64,000 nt of DNA. Source: Onchocerca lupi (Eukaryota > Nematoda > Chromadorea > Rhabditida > Onchocercidae). The notes below the pieces were generated by a model that saw only the letters and a list, made by a program, of their open reading frames with translations, searched no databases and was not told where the DNA came from. The stretch covers positions 1 through 64,000 of the forward strand of contig JAOVVO010000414.1 of the NCBI GenBank assembly GCA_028564675.1, read 5' to 3'. Positions 26,894 to 37,371 of the stretch are shown here, piece after piece; positions within the stretch are counted from its first letter, which is position 1; the number at the start of each line of letters is the position of its first letter. The position numbers and the translations under genes are program-made.

Positions 26894-27201
26894 CTACCTG
26901 TCTATGATCCAACTTATACGTGGAAAGATAAAAAGAATCGCAAAAAACAAAAAACTTAAAAACCTGGAACTGATCGTAATAAATCTCTGGAAAAATTCAG
27001 TATTGGAAAATTAATTCCTTCTAAGTTTACTAGCCTTTCAAACGAAGCTCCTGATAATGCATTAAGACATATACATCATTTAGCGACTACATCATATTCA
27101 TCTTCAGGAAGTGTTAATGTGCATCACCTGATTAAGATAACTACAATGATGAAACTATTCCATATACTGCATCAGCTGGTTAGACTACAGTAGAAACATG
27201 A
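26894..27201 (+). pseudogene. Decayed coding remnant downstream of the F-box gene
   Basis: Plus-strand DNA that reads like protein but is broken. A frame starting LPVYDPTYTWKDKKNRK runs into a TAA. It then continues KPGTDRNKSLEKFSIGK and SKFTSLSNEAPDNALRHIHH to about 27135. A one-base shift leads to DNYNDETIPYTASAG, then a TAG and TTVET before TGA at 27201. There are two stops and one frameshift in about 100 codons. It lies in the convergent space between the F-box gene and NDUFB1. The parent gene is not recognised. It could also be chance or an unspliced 3' UTR. Confidence 0.3.
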
Positions 27202-27383
27202 CATATATAGGATGGAAGGCATTGGAAGATGGTTTTAATGTTTAATGTCATCTCAAATATTTAAGTTTATTTGGGAGAGATATGCCAATTACAAAATCAA
27301 AAAAGAGAAAAGAAGAGTACTATCAAAAGGGTAAAAATAAGTCTAAAACATAGATATTGGATTCGGAAACTACAGACAAATAA

Positions 27384-29201
27384 CTAATACTTCCATATGT
27401 CTTCACCTTCCGGTATTTCGGCAATTCGATCGGCAAACATTTTGCTCTGTCCTTTCATCATACTTGCTTTATACATACCTTGCCGATCGAAGCAATAACC
27501 TGAAATATAAATTGCTCGTTAATTTGATATCTCGAAACATTAATCAATAGTTGTTCCTTCTCTTTATGTTTTCCTTCATTTCTTTTATCAACGTCGGGAT
27601 TTTGAATTCCAAACTAATCTAAAGTTTTGAAAATTGGCAACCTCAGTTGTTCAGAATAGATGAGTTATCTTTCTACCGAATTTCTTCATTTTAGATCTCT
27701 CCATATTGTATAGAGAGGAAACAATGCGAAGCAATTCACCTATCCATATAGAATGCCTAGTACATCTACTTTTTGAACATTGTACAACAACTGTTTTCTA
27801 TTATATATATTCCGATAGCTCCGAACATCATATTACAGAATGAGAGAACTCCACTGCCAAGTCCTATACTCTTAACTGTTTCTTACGCAAAAGTTACTTT
27901 GTTGCTTATTATAAGTGCAAGACTATATTATTTAAAACCCAAATAACTTGAAAGATAAACATACTTGACTTGTTTACAGAAAAAAAATAAGTCAATAAAT
28001 TTTCAGGTATTCATCATTAAACCTATTATTAACATTCGGCCATCACCTATTTCTGAAGCATACTTTCTGTTAACCAAAGTCCCGATCATCAAAAATATAA
28101 TTATGATTGATATTAATTAACCGAAATGCTATATTTCAACACAAAAAACTCAAATGAAAGGGTTACATTTATTTCTAATAAACATGACAGCCTTGAGGCT
28201 TTACCACGGCAGACCATGATTGCAACTTTTTCAATGAGGAGAAAGTCCAGCTACTAAATTTCAGACCGGATTTGAATATAGTACCGTTATGTGGAAATGT
28301 AATAACTAGACTGCAAAACTATAGTTTTGATGGAATAATTTCAGCTGAAGCTGGGTTGAGGAGATTTTTCCAGCTGAAGCTAGGCTGAGGAAATTAAAAA
28401 AAATCTCTTAATCACAGAGGTATTGCCGCCAAAGCGAAAAATGAGTAAAGAATATGATGAAACTAGGGTAACTGCATCAGCTATCAAGAGACTGAGAAAA
28501 TTAATGAATCAAGAGTTCAAAATGCTCTTTCACAAAAAAAAGGACAGATAAATTTTGATAAAAAAAAGTATGTTGCAAAAATTATTAAAACACAGCTTGC
28601 AAAAAGAGAATAACAAAGCCGAGAGACTGTTTTCCTTTTTTTTTTTTTTTTCACTCTAGAGATTCGACAAGTGAATTCGCGTAATATGATAAATGATGGC
28701 ATGAGTACCATCTTCAAAAATATCTCGAAGAATTTCATAGTTCGATTCGTTGAGAAACTGTATTCACTTTTTTTGAGTTTTCGAGCTATGTCATTTGTCT
28801 GTCCAAGAAATATAGCAAAATGTTATGAATAAACAAGTAATGTGGCTTCAAAAACTATACAACAGAAGCTATTTTTACGTACCTAATGACTAAAACAAAA
28901 AAGAATTCACGAAGAAAGGAGAGACGCAAGAAAAAGGCTGATAAAAAGATGATTGAAAAAAGCCGGAAAGATAAACTGTCTTCGTTTAGAAAAAATTCGG
29001 AAACCAAGATAAGAGCATTAATTTGAATGGAACAGAAGAGGTTCTAAACTATGTAAATGAGTAACAAAATCGGTGGTCGAAAAAATCAATTGTGGGAAGA
29101 GCAGGCTCACCGAGATACGCCATTACAGCTACCGATGCCCATGTCGTTTTCTTCTCCCAAATTGCTTTCTTGAAAAAATATTTCAGCGTAAATGTTCCCA
29201 T
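27384..29201 (-). CDS. NDUFB1: NADH dehydrogenase (ubiquinone) 1 beta subunit 1 (complex I MNLL subunit)
   Basis: Two exons, 29111-29201 (ATG) and 27384-27499 (TAG), 68 residues, joined in phase across a 1.6 kb intron (G|GTGAGC to ATTTCAG). Residues 17-36 hold one hydrophobic segment ending AYLGYCFDR. The second exon reads GQSKMFADRI then EGEDIWKY. The pattern Gly-(x)-Cys-x-Asp-Arg, then Lys-Ser-Lys/Met-x-Phe-x-x-Arg, then acidic-x-x-Trp matches what I remember of the short MNLL subunit (about 58 residues in mammals). Known: it is a single-pass accessory subunit of complex I in the inner mitochondrial membrane. An acceptor-like TTTTTTCATTCAG ends at 29224, 22 bases before the ATG. The stop of the next gene upstream lies only 80 bases away on the same strand, so the two are probably co-transcribed. 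Confidence 0.88.
28342..28398. repeat. Imperfect tandem repeat, two copies of about 29 bases
   Basis: Two adjacent copies beginning CAGCTGAAGCTRGG inside the NDUFB1 intron. The surrounding 28020-28450 is less AT-rich than the rest of the intron and may be an old insertion. No element was recognised. Confidence 0.7.
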
Positions 29202-29223
29202 TTGTAGATGGATGGTTGTTTGA

Positions 29224-29281
29224 CTGAATGAAAAAATGACCTGGAATGATCTGAACCGATGAAACATCAAATCTAAATTAC
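29224..29281 (-). other. Intercistronic segment with donor and acceptor
   Basis: Right after the stop of the upstream ORF the minus strand reads TAG|GTAATT, a fair splice donor. It ends 58 bases later in a pyrimidine-rich CATTTTTTCATTCAG acceptor. It could be removed as a normal intron, leaving a dicistronic mRNA, or the acceptor could receive a spliced leader. Confidence 0.5.
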
Positions 29282-29443
29282 CTAATGGATAGTAGTATTC
29301 TCATCACGCATTGCATCAAGAATTGTCGCATGCCCACTGTCTCTTAAACTTTTCATGGTACGCCAATCAGAAATTATAAATACTGCAGCGGATACAGGCC
29401 AAATCCATATAGCTAACATTCGTTTAATGGGAAATCGAAACAT
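29282..29443 (-). CDS. SMIM4/UQCC6 (Brawnin)-like mitochondrial microprotein
   Basis: An unspliced 53-residue frame. Its ATG (29443) follows directly on the acceptor GAATATTTTCAG, a strong sign of a real trans-spliced or spliced start. It has a basic N-terminus (MFRFPIKR), one membrane segment (WIWPVSAAVFIISDW) and a charged tail (DWRTMKSLRDSGHATILDAM). The order F-x-I-x-R-x-L, membrane segment, acidic-Trp, then G-x-x-T-x-x-D-x-x-R resembles the vertebrate SMIM4/UQCC6 protein, an inner-membrane factor for complex III assembly. That resemblance is from memory and short, so the name is tentative. Its place immediately upstream of a complex I subunit supports a respiratory-chain role. The frame, start and size are more certain than the family. 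Confidence 0.55.
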   Translation of the reverse strand: MFRFPIKRMLAIWIWPVSAAVFIISDWRTMKSLRDSGHATILDAMRDENTTIH

Positions 29444-30091
29444 CTGAAAATATTCAATCCATTTGAAATCAAACCTGAAAAATGATTATTTGATCGAATT
29501 AAACTAAGTCTTTAGTAATTTTCCAACAAACTGAATTATTTAACGGATTTAAATTGAAGCGTGCAAGATAACCTGAAAACTGAAGCCTAATCGAATCAGC
29601 CCAGGTTTCCATATTTATTGAAACCTGGACTACTTAACTGTATCAGTCTGAAGTTCTCAAAAAGACCCACGCAAAACTGTAATACCACAACTTATTCCTT
29701 GATTATAAATAACCTAAGTTTCCCACGGTTAATTTGCCCACGTGCATTACGTATATTCTGGCGATGCCACCCAACAGACATTAAGTTCGTATCAGTCAAA
29801 TCAAGATATCATTAAGAGCCGTTAAATACCGATGTGTCCATATCAGTCAAGCTAAGAGACAAGAAATGACAGTTGAGAGTTTGCCTTGCTAAGTGATGGT
29901 CTCAGGCTGGAGGTTATTCTTCGGATTGGGATCTAAGATATCTTGTAGATTTCTACCGATAAGCGGTCTGGTAGTTCGTGCCAGTTCATTGACTTCTCCT
30001 TGTTTCATGTCTATTCCTTACCGGAGAACGTATATGTATTTGTCGAATGATAAATGATAACAATAAAATGAATAAATTTGCAGGTGTATTT
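29444..30091. promoter_or_regulatory. Divergent promoter region between the SMIM4/NDUFB1 unit and KXD1
   Basis: 648 bases separate the two start codons. Acceptor-like TATTTTCAG abuts the minus-strand ATG and AATTTGCAG ends at 30083, eight bases before the KXD1 ATG. The middle (29830-30010) is less AT-rich, as expected for a shared promoter. No specific factor site was recognised. The ORF at 29618-29815 is probably chance. Confidence 0.5.
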
Positions 30092-30955
30092 ATGACTGAT
30101 ACTTTCGCATCTTCTACATCAACGGATGATAATCAGGGACATCTAGTAGAAGCGCTGATGTCGCAAGTGGATGATGAAGCCATCGCTAAAATTATACGGT
30201 TACAAAAGAAATCGTAAGATTCTTTTCCTGCCTTTTTATTTGCTATAAAAATATGCGCTAGTACCATCATTGTTTCTTATGGTCATATATTTACTATAAG
30301 ATCGTGTTGAAAATGCATGATATACTCTGTCTATGCATCATTTGTCATATGTTAATAGATATGTTTGTTATGAATGGACATGGATTATCATCTACTTTAT
30401 GTTAACACAGAGATATTGAATGCCTAATGAAAGCTGCATTAACTCAATCATCGTTTGTTATGCATGTAAAGTGCTAAAAATAATTCATATATTTTTAGAT
30501 TAACGCAGTTTGAGAAAACCAATGAAATGCTGACAAACTGTTGCATATTATCGGCTCAAAGACTTGAAAAAGCACGAAAAGATTTGGCCGAAAATAGACA
30601 GCTAATACTGGAAATGAAATCCGATTTGGAATCCATTTTTCGGCGAATACGTGTCTTTAAGCAGAATTATATTACTAAATATGCCGATATCTATAAACAG
30701 TTCGGTGGGTTCGTTACTATCGTTTATCGAACAGTCAATTATGGCTATCCATTATGTATCGTAAACGACGTTAGCATATGATGCACTCAACTAGATCTTT
30801 ACAATTTCATTTAATTATATTTTTAGCATCTATGATAAACTATTTCTTACTCCGAAATTATTTTAAAACTGTCACTTTGTTCAAATGATTTTCTTACATT
30901 GTCAATTGTTATTCTTTCAGAGCAAAAGTACCGTGATGAAGAAAAAGACGAGTAG
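30092..30955 (+). CDS. KXD1: KxDL motif-containing protein 1 (BORC/BLOC-1-related)
   Basis: Three exons, 30092-30213, 30499-30704 and 30921-30955 (TAG), 120 residues, all in phase with GT-AG introns. The central helix reads FEKTNEMLTNC and RLEKARKDLAEN, then LILEMKSDLESIFRRIRVFK. K81-S-D83-L84 is the K-x-D-L motif that names the family, and SIFRRIR after it is conserved. The tail is short and acidic (YRDEEKDE). Known: KXD1 is a small coiled-coil subunit of BORC, which sits on lysosomes and couples them to ARL8 and kinesin; relatives belong to BLOC-1. Length is close to the conserved core, lacking the Ser/Thr-rich extension of the mammalian protein. The start follows a splice acceptor at 30083. 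The gene is divergent from the mitochondrial pair and convergent with the next gene. Confidence 0.93.
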
Positions 30956-31378
30956 TAAAGCATCTACTTCTATCCGGAAGATATATAAGTTTGATAATTT
31001 CTAATTTCATTTCTTTATATGATTAATGACTTCTATCCAGTTTTCAGGAGTAGAGAGAGTATAACTTGCAAGAACTTTCAATACTTGATAGGCAATCAAG
31101 GCAAAAAAGTTATTCCGCTTCATTTCAACAATAATTTATTTTTCACCTTTTTCATTTTAGTTTTTCACTCTACTCCTCGGAAACATCTATTATATTACAT
31201 ATAGATAAACTCCCTATTATATGACTCCAGTTATTTCTTGTCCTTTCTTCACCTTAATCTTGAATGTTAAGGCATTACAGTTCAATTAGTTTACTTCCCT
31301 TCTGAAACATAAATCCATCAATTATTCATTAGTAAATTACGAACTCTTGCAAATGCATTTAGTTTTCGTTTTCGTTTT

Positions 31379-32133
31379 TCAAAACTTGGTCATCCCAGTT
31401 AACTGGGTCGATGATTGAAGAGGCTTCTCTTTCTTCTTCTTCTTGATTTTACGTTTTGTCGAGCTACTACAGCTCCTTTTTCGCCTTTTGTGGTGTTTGC
31501 GGTGGTCATGTTTATTTTTTCGTTTCATTTTCCGTTTATTTTCTGCAAATATCAAACCCCTTGAATTGTTTAAGAAGGAAAAAATTTCAGTGAACAAGTC
31601 CTTTACATAAATTAATTCATTCTTATTCGTTTTATTGGACTAGGGGAATGGCTGTAGATTAAGAAAATAACCGACACATCAACAACATATCCATTCTAAA
31701 TGACTACACGCCACATTTTACAAATGTAATGGCTATAGGGATGTAAAATGATTATACTAACCTGCGTACCTTTAGTAGTAAGTGGCGTTTCGTAGTCGGA
31801 CTCTGAACTTGTAGAGGAGATTTCTGCACAGCTTTCTCCTTTAGGTCGCAAGAAATTGTAACATTGAAATGGAAGATGCCCTGGATAACCACATTTTCGA
31901 CAAGCACCTGCTGTAATTTTTTAAATTCTTATGTCTGTTACAATATAAATTTTTTGCTTCATTGCAAATTAATATAACCAATTTTATTTAACCCAGACTT
32001 CAGATGTAATAAAGAATGATACCAGCAATAATAATCTTCACCATTACAATAACGACAACTTACCCATAGGTGTAGCCGAGCTTCTTGATTGTTCTGGACG
32101 GCTCAGCAATTCTTTGTATTCCCAACTGCTCAT
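31379..32133 (-). CDS. SREK1IP1: SREK1IP1-like zinc-knuckle protein (splicing regulator partner)
   Basis: Three exons, 32064-32133 (ATG), 31770-31910 and 31379-31542 (TGA), 124 residues, in phase. Residues 27-40 are CRKCGYPGHLPFQC, a CCHC zinc knuckle (C-x2-C-x4-H-x4-C), followed by YNFLRPKG and ISSTSSESDYE. The last third is almost all Lys/Arg/His and Ser (KRKMKRKNKHDHRKHHKRRK). The order knuckle, NFLR, STSSE and basic tail matches SREK1IP1 (P18SRP). Known: that protein binds an SR-related splicing regulator; it is small and nuclear. The acceptor of exon 2 is the tandem ACAGCAG, so one Ala (residue 24) may be optional. It lies tail to tail with KXD1, with 423 bases between stops. Confidence 0.92.
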
Positions 32134-32823
32134 ATGAATGTACAAACGAATGAGATTATTCGGAAGAAGAGTACCGGATATTCAAGAAAATCTGGAAGAA
32201 TGGTTGATGCATCGCAGCAGTCTGTGTTTCTACGATATGTCAAATCGAGAATCTTCAAGCAATCAATCCAATGAATGATCATCTCTCCTACGTATCAAAA
32301 TAGTTGCTTAATCCTCTTTTATGCTTATGTGACTGTTTATTATACTTATCTCATATATACTGGATGAGTTGTACATTTTGGATAGATTTCTACCTTATCC
32401 TTTTTTTGAAACCAGTCCAAAAGCGAAAAATCAGTGTAAATTTTACGGGAGCTAGAGATTTCAAAAAAAGCTTTCAAAAGATTGTAGTAATTGTCGAGAA
32501 AATCCTATTTTTAAAATTGAAAATATTTTCTTCGTGAAAGACAAAAAAATGAGAAACTAATAGTAAAATGAATCATATCGCAATATTTAAAAAAGAAAGA
32601 TTTTAAAGATCTTATGATTTCAGAAATCGATTTGATCAAATTGGAATGAAATCTATCATCATCATTTGGGGTATCGGTTGTATTGTTGTATTAAATGTAT
32701 ATAAAAATCTTTCCGACATTTCCCATTTCGGCAGCATACTGTTAATATTTTCTGTGTTTCCTAAACAAATAAGCACACATTGTGAGCAAATACCGGATAT
32801 TATTCACCCATCCCCTCTTATCC
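32134..32823. other. Upstream flank of SREK1IP1 and intergenic DNA
   Basis: No gene recognised. Plus-strand ORFs at 32304-32537 and 32646-32855 are Phe/Ile-rich and unspliced, with no family resemblance. The frame at 32089-32274 is antisense to SREK1IP1 exon 1. Confidence 0.4.
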
Positions 32824-33583
32824 TTACTTGTCTACTTCGTACGCAACATAAATAGCTGGCTTCATTTTTCGGATTGCCTTGCAACGAGTGAGTCGGTATT
32901 TTGCAATTGGCCGCCTTTCATATGTTAAATCTGTCTGCAGTGTGCCACTAGTATTTCCAATGAAGAAAAACCAGCACTTCAGTGATTTTGCATGATAATC
33001 AGTTGTGATAATCATACTTTCCTTCTATGAATTGATCCTTGACCCATCAAAAGTTCTGAGAACTTCATTCTTTGGCATTTCATCAAAGGCATAGAAATTG
33101 ATTAAGATGAAATCTTTTTTATTAGTGTCTTTACTGTGCTCTTATTCATCTCGATCATCTTCTTGTATTTGCTCCAAACGTCTGTCATCGTTTCATTTCC
33201 ATTCATTTCCTCTTTTCCTTTGATGCAGTTATCTGATAGTATAAAGATATTAACTATCATCTGAATCATAGTGATATTTCGAGTTGTGATAGCTTCGAAA
33301 ACAGAAAACTGTAAAAAGTTAATGAGCTTGATAGAAAGTATGGAAGGATTGCTGAAATGTTTATGCACTGGCAACATTTCAATCAAAGGTGATTTATAAA
33401 ATTCACAAAAATACTCGAGAAATTATTTGAAACCATCCAAGTTTTTGCTGTGAAAAAAAAGTGACTTAAACAGTGTACTGGAACAATGAGAAAATATATA
33501 AAGTGGAAAAAAAAGTATTCGAAAAATTTGTTCCGGGATTTCCGTAAAATGATAAGAAAGCGAATGAGTGAATGCTGAACCAT
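32824..33583 (-). CDS. Unrecognised three-exon candidate gene
   Basis: Phase-consistent exons 33479-33583 (ATG), 33135-33308 and 32824-33024 (TAA) give 159 residues. The last exon is the most coding-like: ESMIITTDYHAKSLKCWFFF, RRPIAKYRLTRCKAIRKM and PAIYVAYEVDK, with higher GC than its flanks. The middle exon has two N-glycosylation sequons (NIT, NET) and KEEMNGNETMTDVWSKYKKM. The first exon is hydrophobic and could be a signal or anchor segment, but it is the weakest part (donor CCA|GTACAC). Acceptors are CTTTTTACAG and AATTCATAG; the donor of exon 2 is ACA|GTAAAG. I do not recognise a family. A secreted nematode-specific protein would fit. Confidence 0.35.
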
Positions 33584-34388
33584 TCCTTTTTTTTATTTTA
33601 TTTTTTTATTTTTTTTTCAATTTAAAGACTAATATTCAGTGAAAATTGGCGTTTATATATCAATTGCTCCATGTCATAATTATTTGTGAAACGTAAAACA
33701 GGTAAAATTTTAATGGCCTAAAGCGCCATAAATTCTATAGTTCAAATCCATAAATACTGTCATGACTAAGAATTATTTATTAGAAAATATTATTCATTAC
33801 CAACAAAATGAAAATACTAAGAATATCAATAGTAAGAGAATTTCCAAAATCAATCAAAATTAGTTGATGAGAAAATGAGATAGAGGAAAGTTTACGAAAA
33901 TAAGTACAAACTCTCAATTACATTGATGTAAATGAAACTTTGTCTTTCTATTCGTTATTAGCTTCGCCTGAAAAATATCAGAATAACGATTTTCTTAATC
34001 TTAGTCATATAAACTTCCATTAGAATGATGAAACACGAAAGGAATTAAATATTAAACAGAAATTAAATAGAGAAATTAAATATAAAATATTGACTTGAGA
34101 AAAAGAAAAACTAAATATTAACGTGAAATTTAATTGGTAAAATATGTAATTGGAATAATTAATTATAGCAATATAAATGCTGCTCATATATGTGAGTGCT
34201 TACTGTTTATTCAATAAAAATCTTAAGTCATTACTTATTCATAATTATTGTCCGGAAATGAAAACAACTTTGTTAATAGAAACAACGTAAAAACGGTTCA
34301 GGAAGTTTAATTTCTGGTGTATTCAATTAGTTGTTGAACTTCTGCCATCCACTCGATCCATCTCCTTTTGTGATATATATCATCTTTT

Positions 34389-36065
34389 ATGAATTTGAGA
34401 GGTGAAAGAAGACCTCATTTGGCTTATTCAGATTTTGCCACATGCGGCATTGGTGAGTTTTCAAAAGTGCTGCTAAATGTTAGTTTATTTTATAATAGTA
34501 AAAATTGAAGATCAAAAATTTGCAAAATTCAACTCTTTGCTTTTTTAGATAAAGTTTAAGCTTGTTGGACTTGAGCTAACTAATTTCAAAGCACGCGTTG
34601 ATAAAGCAGCGATATTCAAATTCTGCTTTCTTTCTTATCTTTCAATTTATTCAAAATCTTACAATGCTTGAATGAAATATTAAAATCCTATATAATTAAA
34701 GATGTTAAATATTCAAATCCTAATGCTCAGGTGATATCTCATTTAGTTGTTGTACACGATATTATGATAGATGTAATAAGAACAAAAAATAAGCGTTTGG
34801 AAGTGCATCATTTCAATTTTTTTTTCAAGTATCAACGTGACTTATCACTCTGATCATACATTATTCTCTTAGATCACAAGCATCCAGTAATTTTAGAACA
34901 TTGGTAATAAGAAAAGCGATTTAAAAATTCGCTTGTTTATGAGATTAGCATAGAAATTTGAATAAGATACTTGATGTATTCATAAAAAACTATCGCTGCG
35001 AATCTCTCTCGCCACTGATTCATTATTGCTAACGAAAAAAGGTCAAAGAGTCAATATTTCAGCAGTCATTGGTGATTTAATATTTATCATATTCCATGTT
35101 TCTTCAGTAATCTCTCCCACTGAATGACTTCGTTCCCCATTATATTTTGTGTTTATTGATATCTTCATAAATACTTCAGCCTACCGTAACTGCTCATGTT
35201 TCATTGATTCATTGATCGCTCATGAAATACATATATGCTTAAATAATGACTTAGTAAGAAGCATCCATAATCCCACAAATATAATCCCAGAAATTGACTG
35301 AATCCGCACCTTCGAGTAGTAGGACAGCTAAAATTCCTTTATCACTTCCGATCTGATTATTTGATAATGAAGTTCACTTTTGGCTTAAAGGCTGATGTTA
35401 TATCGAGTTGATGATAGTAATGAGTCAACATTTAGAAAGCTTAACTGAACAGTCTAATGATTGCTTTGGATCAATATTTGGCTAGAAATACTAGTTATTT
35501 GTATACCAATATTTTGGAGACAATTAACCTTCTTGTCTCGCTTATTTTTCCATTATTTTTCCTGACTGATACAGAAAGTCAATAAAATTACTTTTTTTAC
35601 TCATAAATCTGCACAAAGGCATATTGCTTATACGTTGATTTCATTAATGTGTATGTCAACTGGGAAGATGAAAGTCAAACATTAATTTCATCATAGAATA
35701 TCAGTTTTTCGCGACAAATATTTGTATAATCTGGATGGTTTAGTTTAATTCTTGAGACTGAAGATGGCGTAATGATGAAACGTTCAATTTAAAATACTTA
35801 TGAGTTCCAGATTATTTAATAGAAGAAGAATTAGTCAGTCCTAAAAAATTGAATGATTTAACAATTTAATCGCAAGACTTATTCATAGAATACAACATAC
35901 AGGTAGAATTTAAACGCCAACATTCCCGCAGTTTCGAAGCGTGGGGAATTAATGTTTGAAAGTAAGTATTTGTTAAAAATTACTGTCCTTAAGATTATTG
36001 GAACTAATTAGAGCGCAGAAATGGAACAATTTCAAAGACGATATTTGAATTTCATTGGAAATTGA
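34389..36065 (+). CDS. Weak candidate small gene, three short exons
   Basis: ATG exon 34389-34452 (MNLRGERRPHLAYSDFATCG, donor G|GTGAGT), exon 35932-35961 (acceptor CCCGCAG, donor A|GTAAGT) and exon 36019-36065 (acceptor GCGCAG, stop TGA) join in phase to 46 residues ending MEQFQRRYLNFIGN. The donors are good, but the exons are tiny and the product unknown. It may be a set of chance splice sites. Confidence 0.2.
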
Positions 36066-36276
36066 TGGTTACGATCAGATTCATGGTTGGCTAGAGAAGG
36101 GATTGTTACTTTTCGTATTATTAAAATTTGCATTATTAAATTGGAGATAACAATATTTGTGCATTTATTAATCTTCATTTTAGGGAAATAACTCCTAGCG
36201 ACTCAACTTCCATGAAATCTCCAATTATATATAATCGAGATGCAGCAAGGAACAACAATAATGTTGGTTTATTATT

Positions 36277-36296
36277 AAAAAAAAAAAAAAAAAAAA
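36277..36296. repeat. Poly-A tract (20 bases)
   Basis: Uninterrupted A run about 155 bases from the edge of the nuoM relic. Confidence 0.9.
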
Positions 36297-36354
36297 CAAT
36301 AATACGGAGGCATGTGCTGCTAATCCTTCACTTCTTCCAATAGATTCAACTTTC

Positions 36355-36416
36355 CTGCAGTTATTATTTTAATATTAAAATATTTCTGCAGTTTTTGTTT
36401 TAATAATAAAATATGT
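36355..36416. repeat. Imperfect tandem repeat, two copies of 31 bases
   Basis: Copies begin CTGCAGTTATTATTTTAA and CTGCAGTTTTTGTTTTAA. They end 37 bases before the recognisable nuoM relic. Confidence 0.75.
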
Positions 36417-36452
36417 TACTTGTTTCCTCTCAAGGCAATGTTTCCGCTTCAG

Positions 36453-36715
36453 TGGTACTTTTATTGCAAAGAAACAAATAATGCGATCCACAACAATGAT
36501 TGCACTCTAAAATCAAGGCCTGGCATTAACGCGGTCAGTTTCTGTATGTCGCACGTCTCAAAATACTATAAATGTACACTAACCCAAGCAGAAACAATAA
36601 TGAACCGATAAGTGTATGGAGAAAAAACTTGAACATTGCATATATCCTGTATTTCCCTGCCCAAATGCCAATAATAAAGAATATTGGTACTAGATTAGAT
36701 CTACCAAATTTTCCC
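36453..36715 (-). pseudogene. nuoM: nuoM (NADH-quinone oxidoreductase chain M) fragment of Wolbachia type
   Basis: Read on minus, the frame ending near 36535 gives NLVPIFFIIGIWAGKYRIYA then MFKFFLHTLIGSLLFLLGLV. This is the region of bacterial NuoM with L-x-P-M/I-F, GIWGGK and the KFFLYT-x-x-GS signature. After a frameshift it continues CDIQKLTALMPGLDFRVQSL and LWIALFVS. After a second (one base missing) it reads AIKVP, where the family has SFAIKVP. So about 85 codons of one transmembrane block survive with two frameshifts and no start or end. Known: NuoM is a proton-pumping membrane subunit of bacterial complex I. Filarial hosts often carry nuclear pieces of Wolbachia DNA. The match is to alphaproteobacterial NuoM, not the divergent nematode mitochondrial ND4. 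Wolbachia as donor is inference. The fragment is non-functional. Confidence 0.8.
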
Positions 36716-37371
36716 TTAGAAATAATTCTAATAAGCAATCTATCATTGATAAATCGTCACTGATTTGTCATTAGGATCATTAGGATAACATTTTTGACCT
36801 GAAGATTGACCAAGTTATCAGATAAAGTATACTACTAATATGAACACAAAACAATACTTTTTAAGTTCAATAAATTAATTTAAACCGTATATAATATAAC
36901 AACTGAATAGCACCATCGGCAATTAATAGAAATCTTAAACTTCACTAGTGGTATTAGCTTAAAAATACAAGATTAAAAGAAGAAATGATTATAAGACACA
37001 GTATAATCGGAAATATTAATTCATATCATCGGTACTATTTCTTAAAATTTAAACACATCACAAGCATTATTAATTTCTTATATAAAACATTTCATAAAAT
37101 ATAGTTAGTTGGGATAGAAAAAATAATTTTTACCATCTTTGAAAGATTTCGATTTATATTCAGCAATCATCACTTGAATTCATTTTATTTTTTTTTTCCT
37201 GGCAAATATAAGCTATTTCATACTATAAATGAAGTATAATATGCATCCTTACCCGATATTTTCAACACTTTCTCTCAGCTATGCGAAAAACTTAAGAAAA
37301 TAAATAATATGAACAACATGCGTTAAAAATGATGAGAGATCAATAACGATACTTGAAGTTAGCTGTTTGAA

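Larger units (their letters stand above)
33584..37371. other. Intergenic region holding a bacterial gene relic
   Basis: About 3.8 kb with no conserved host gene. It contains the weak candidate gene at 34389-36065, a poly-A tract, a 31-base tandem repeat and the nuoM relic. A piece at 36185-36360 also reads like coding DNA (SDSTSMKSPIIYNRDAARNN before the poly-A; NTEACAANPSLLPIDSTFLQ after it, in another frame) but cannot be joined to anything. ORF 34668-34853 is unconvincing. Confidence 0.35.

Noticed and set aside
28180..28450. Possible transposon or bacterial insert in the NDUFB1 intron
   Set aside because: Composition differs slightly and there is a small tandem repeat, but there are no terminal repeats or recognisable protein in either strand.
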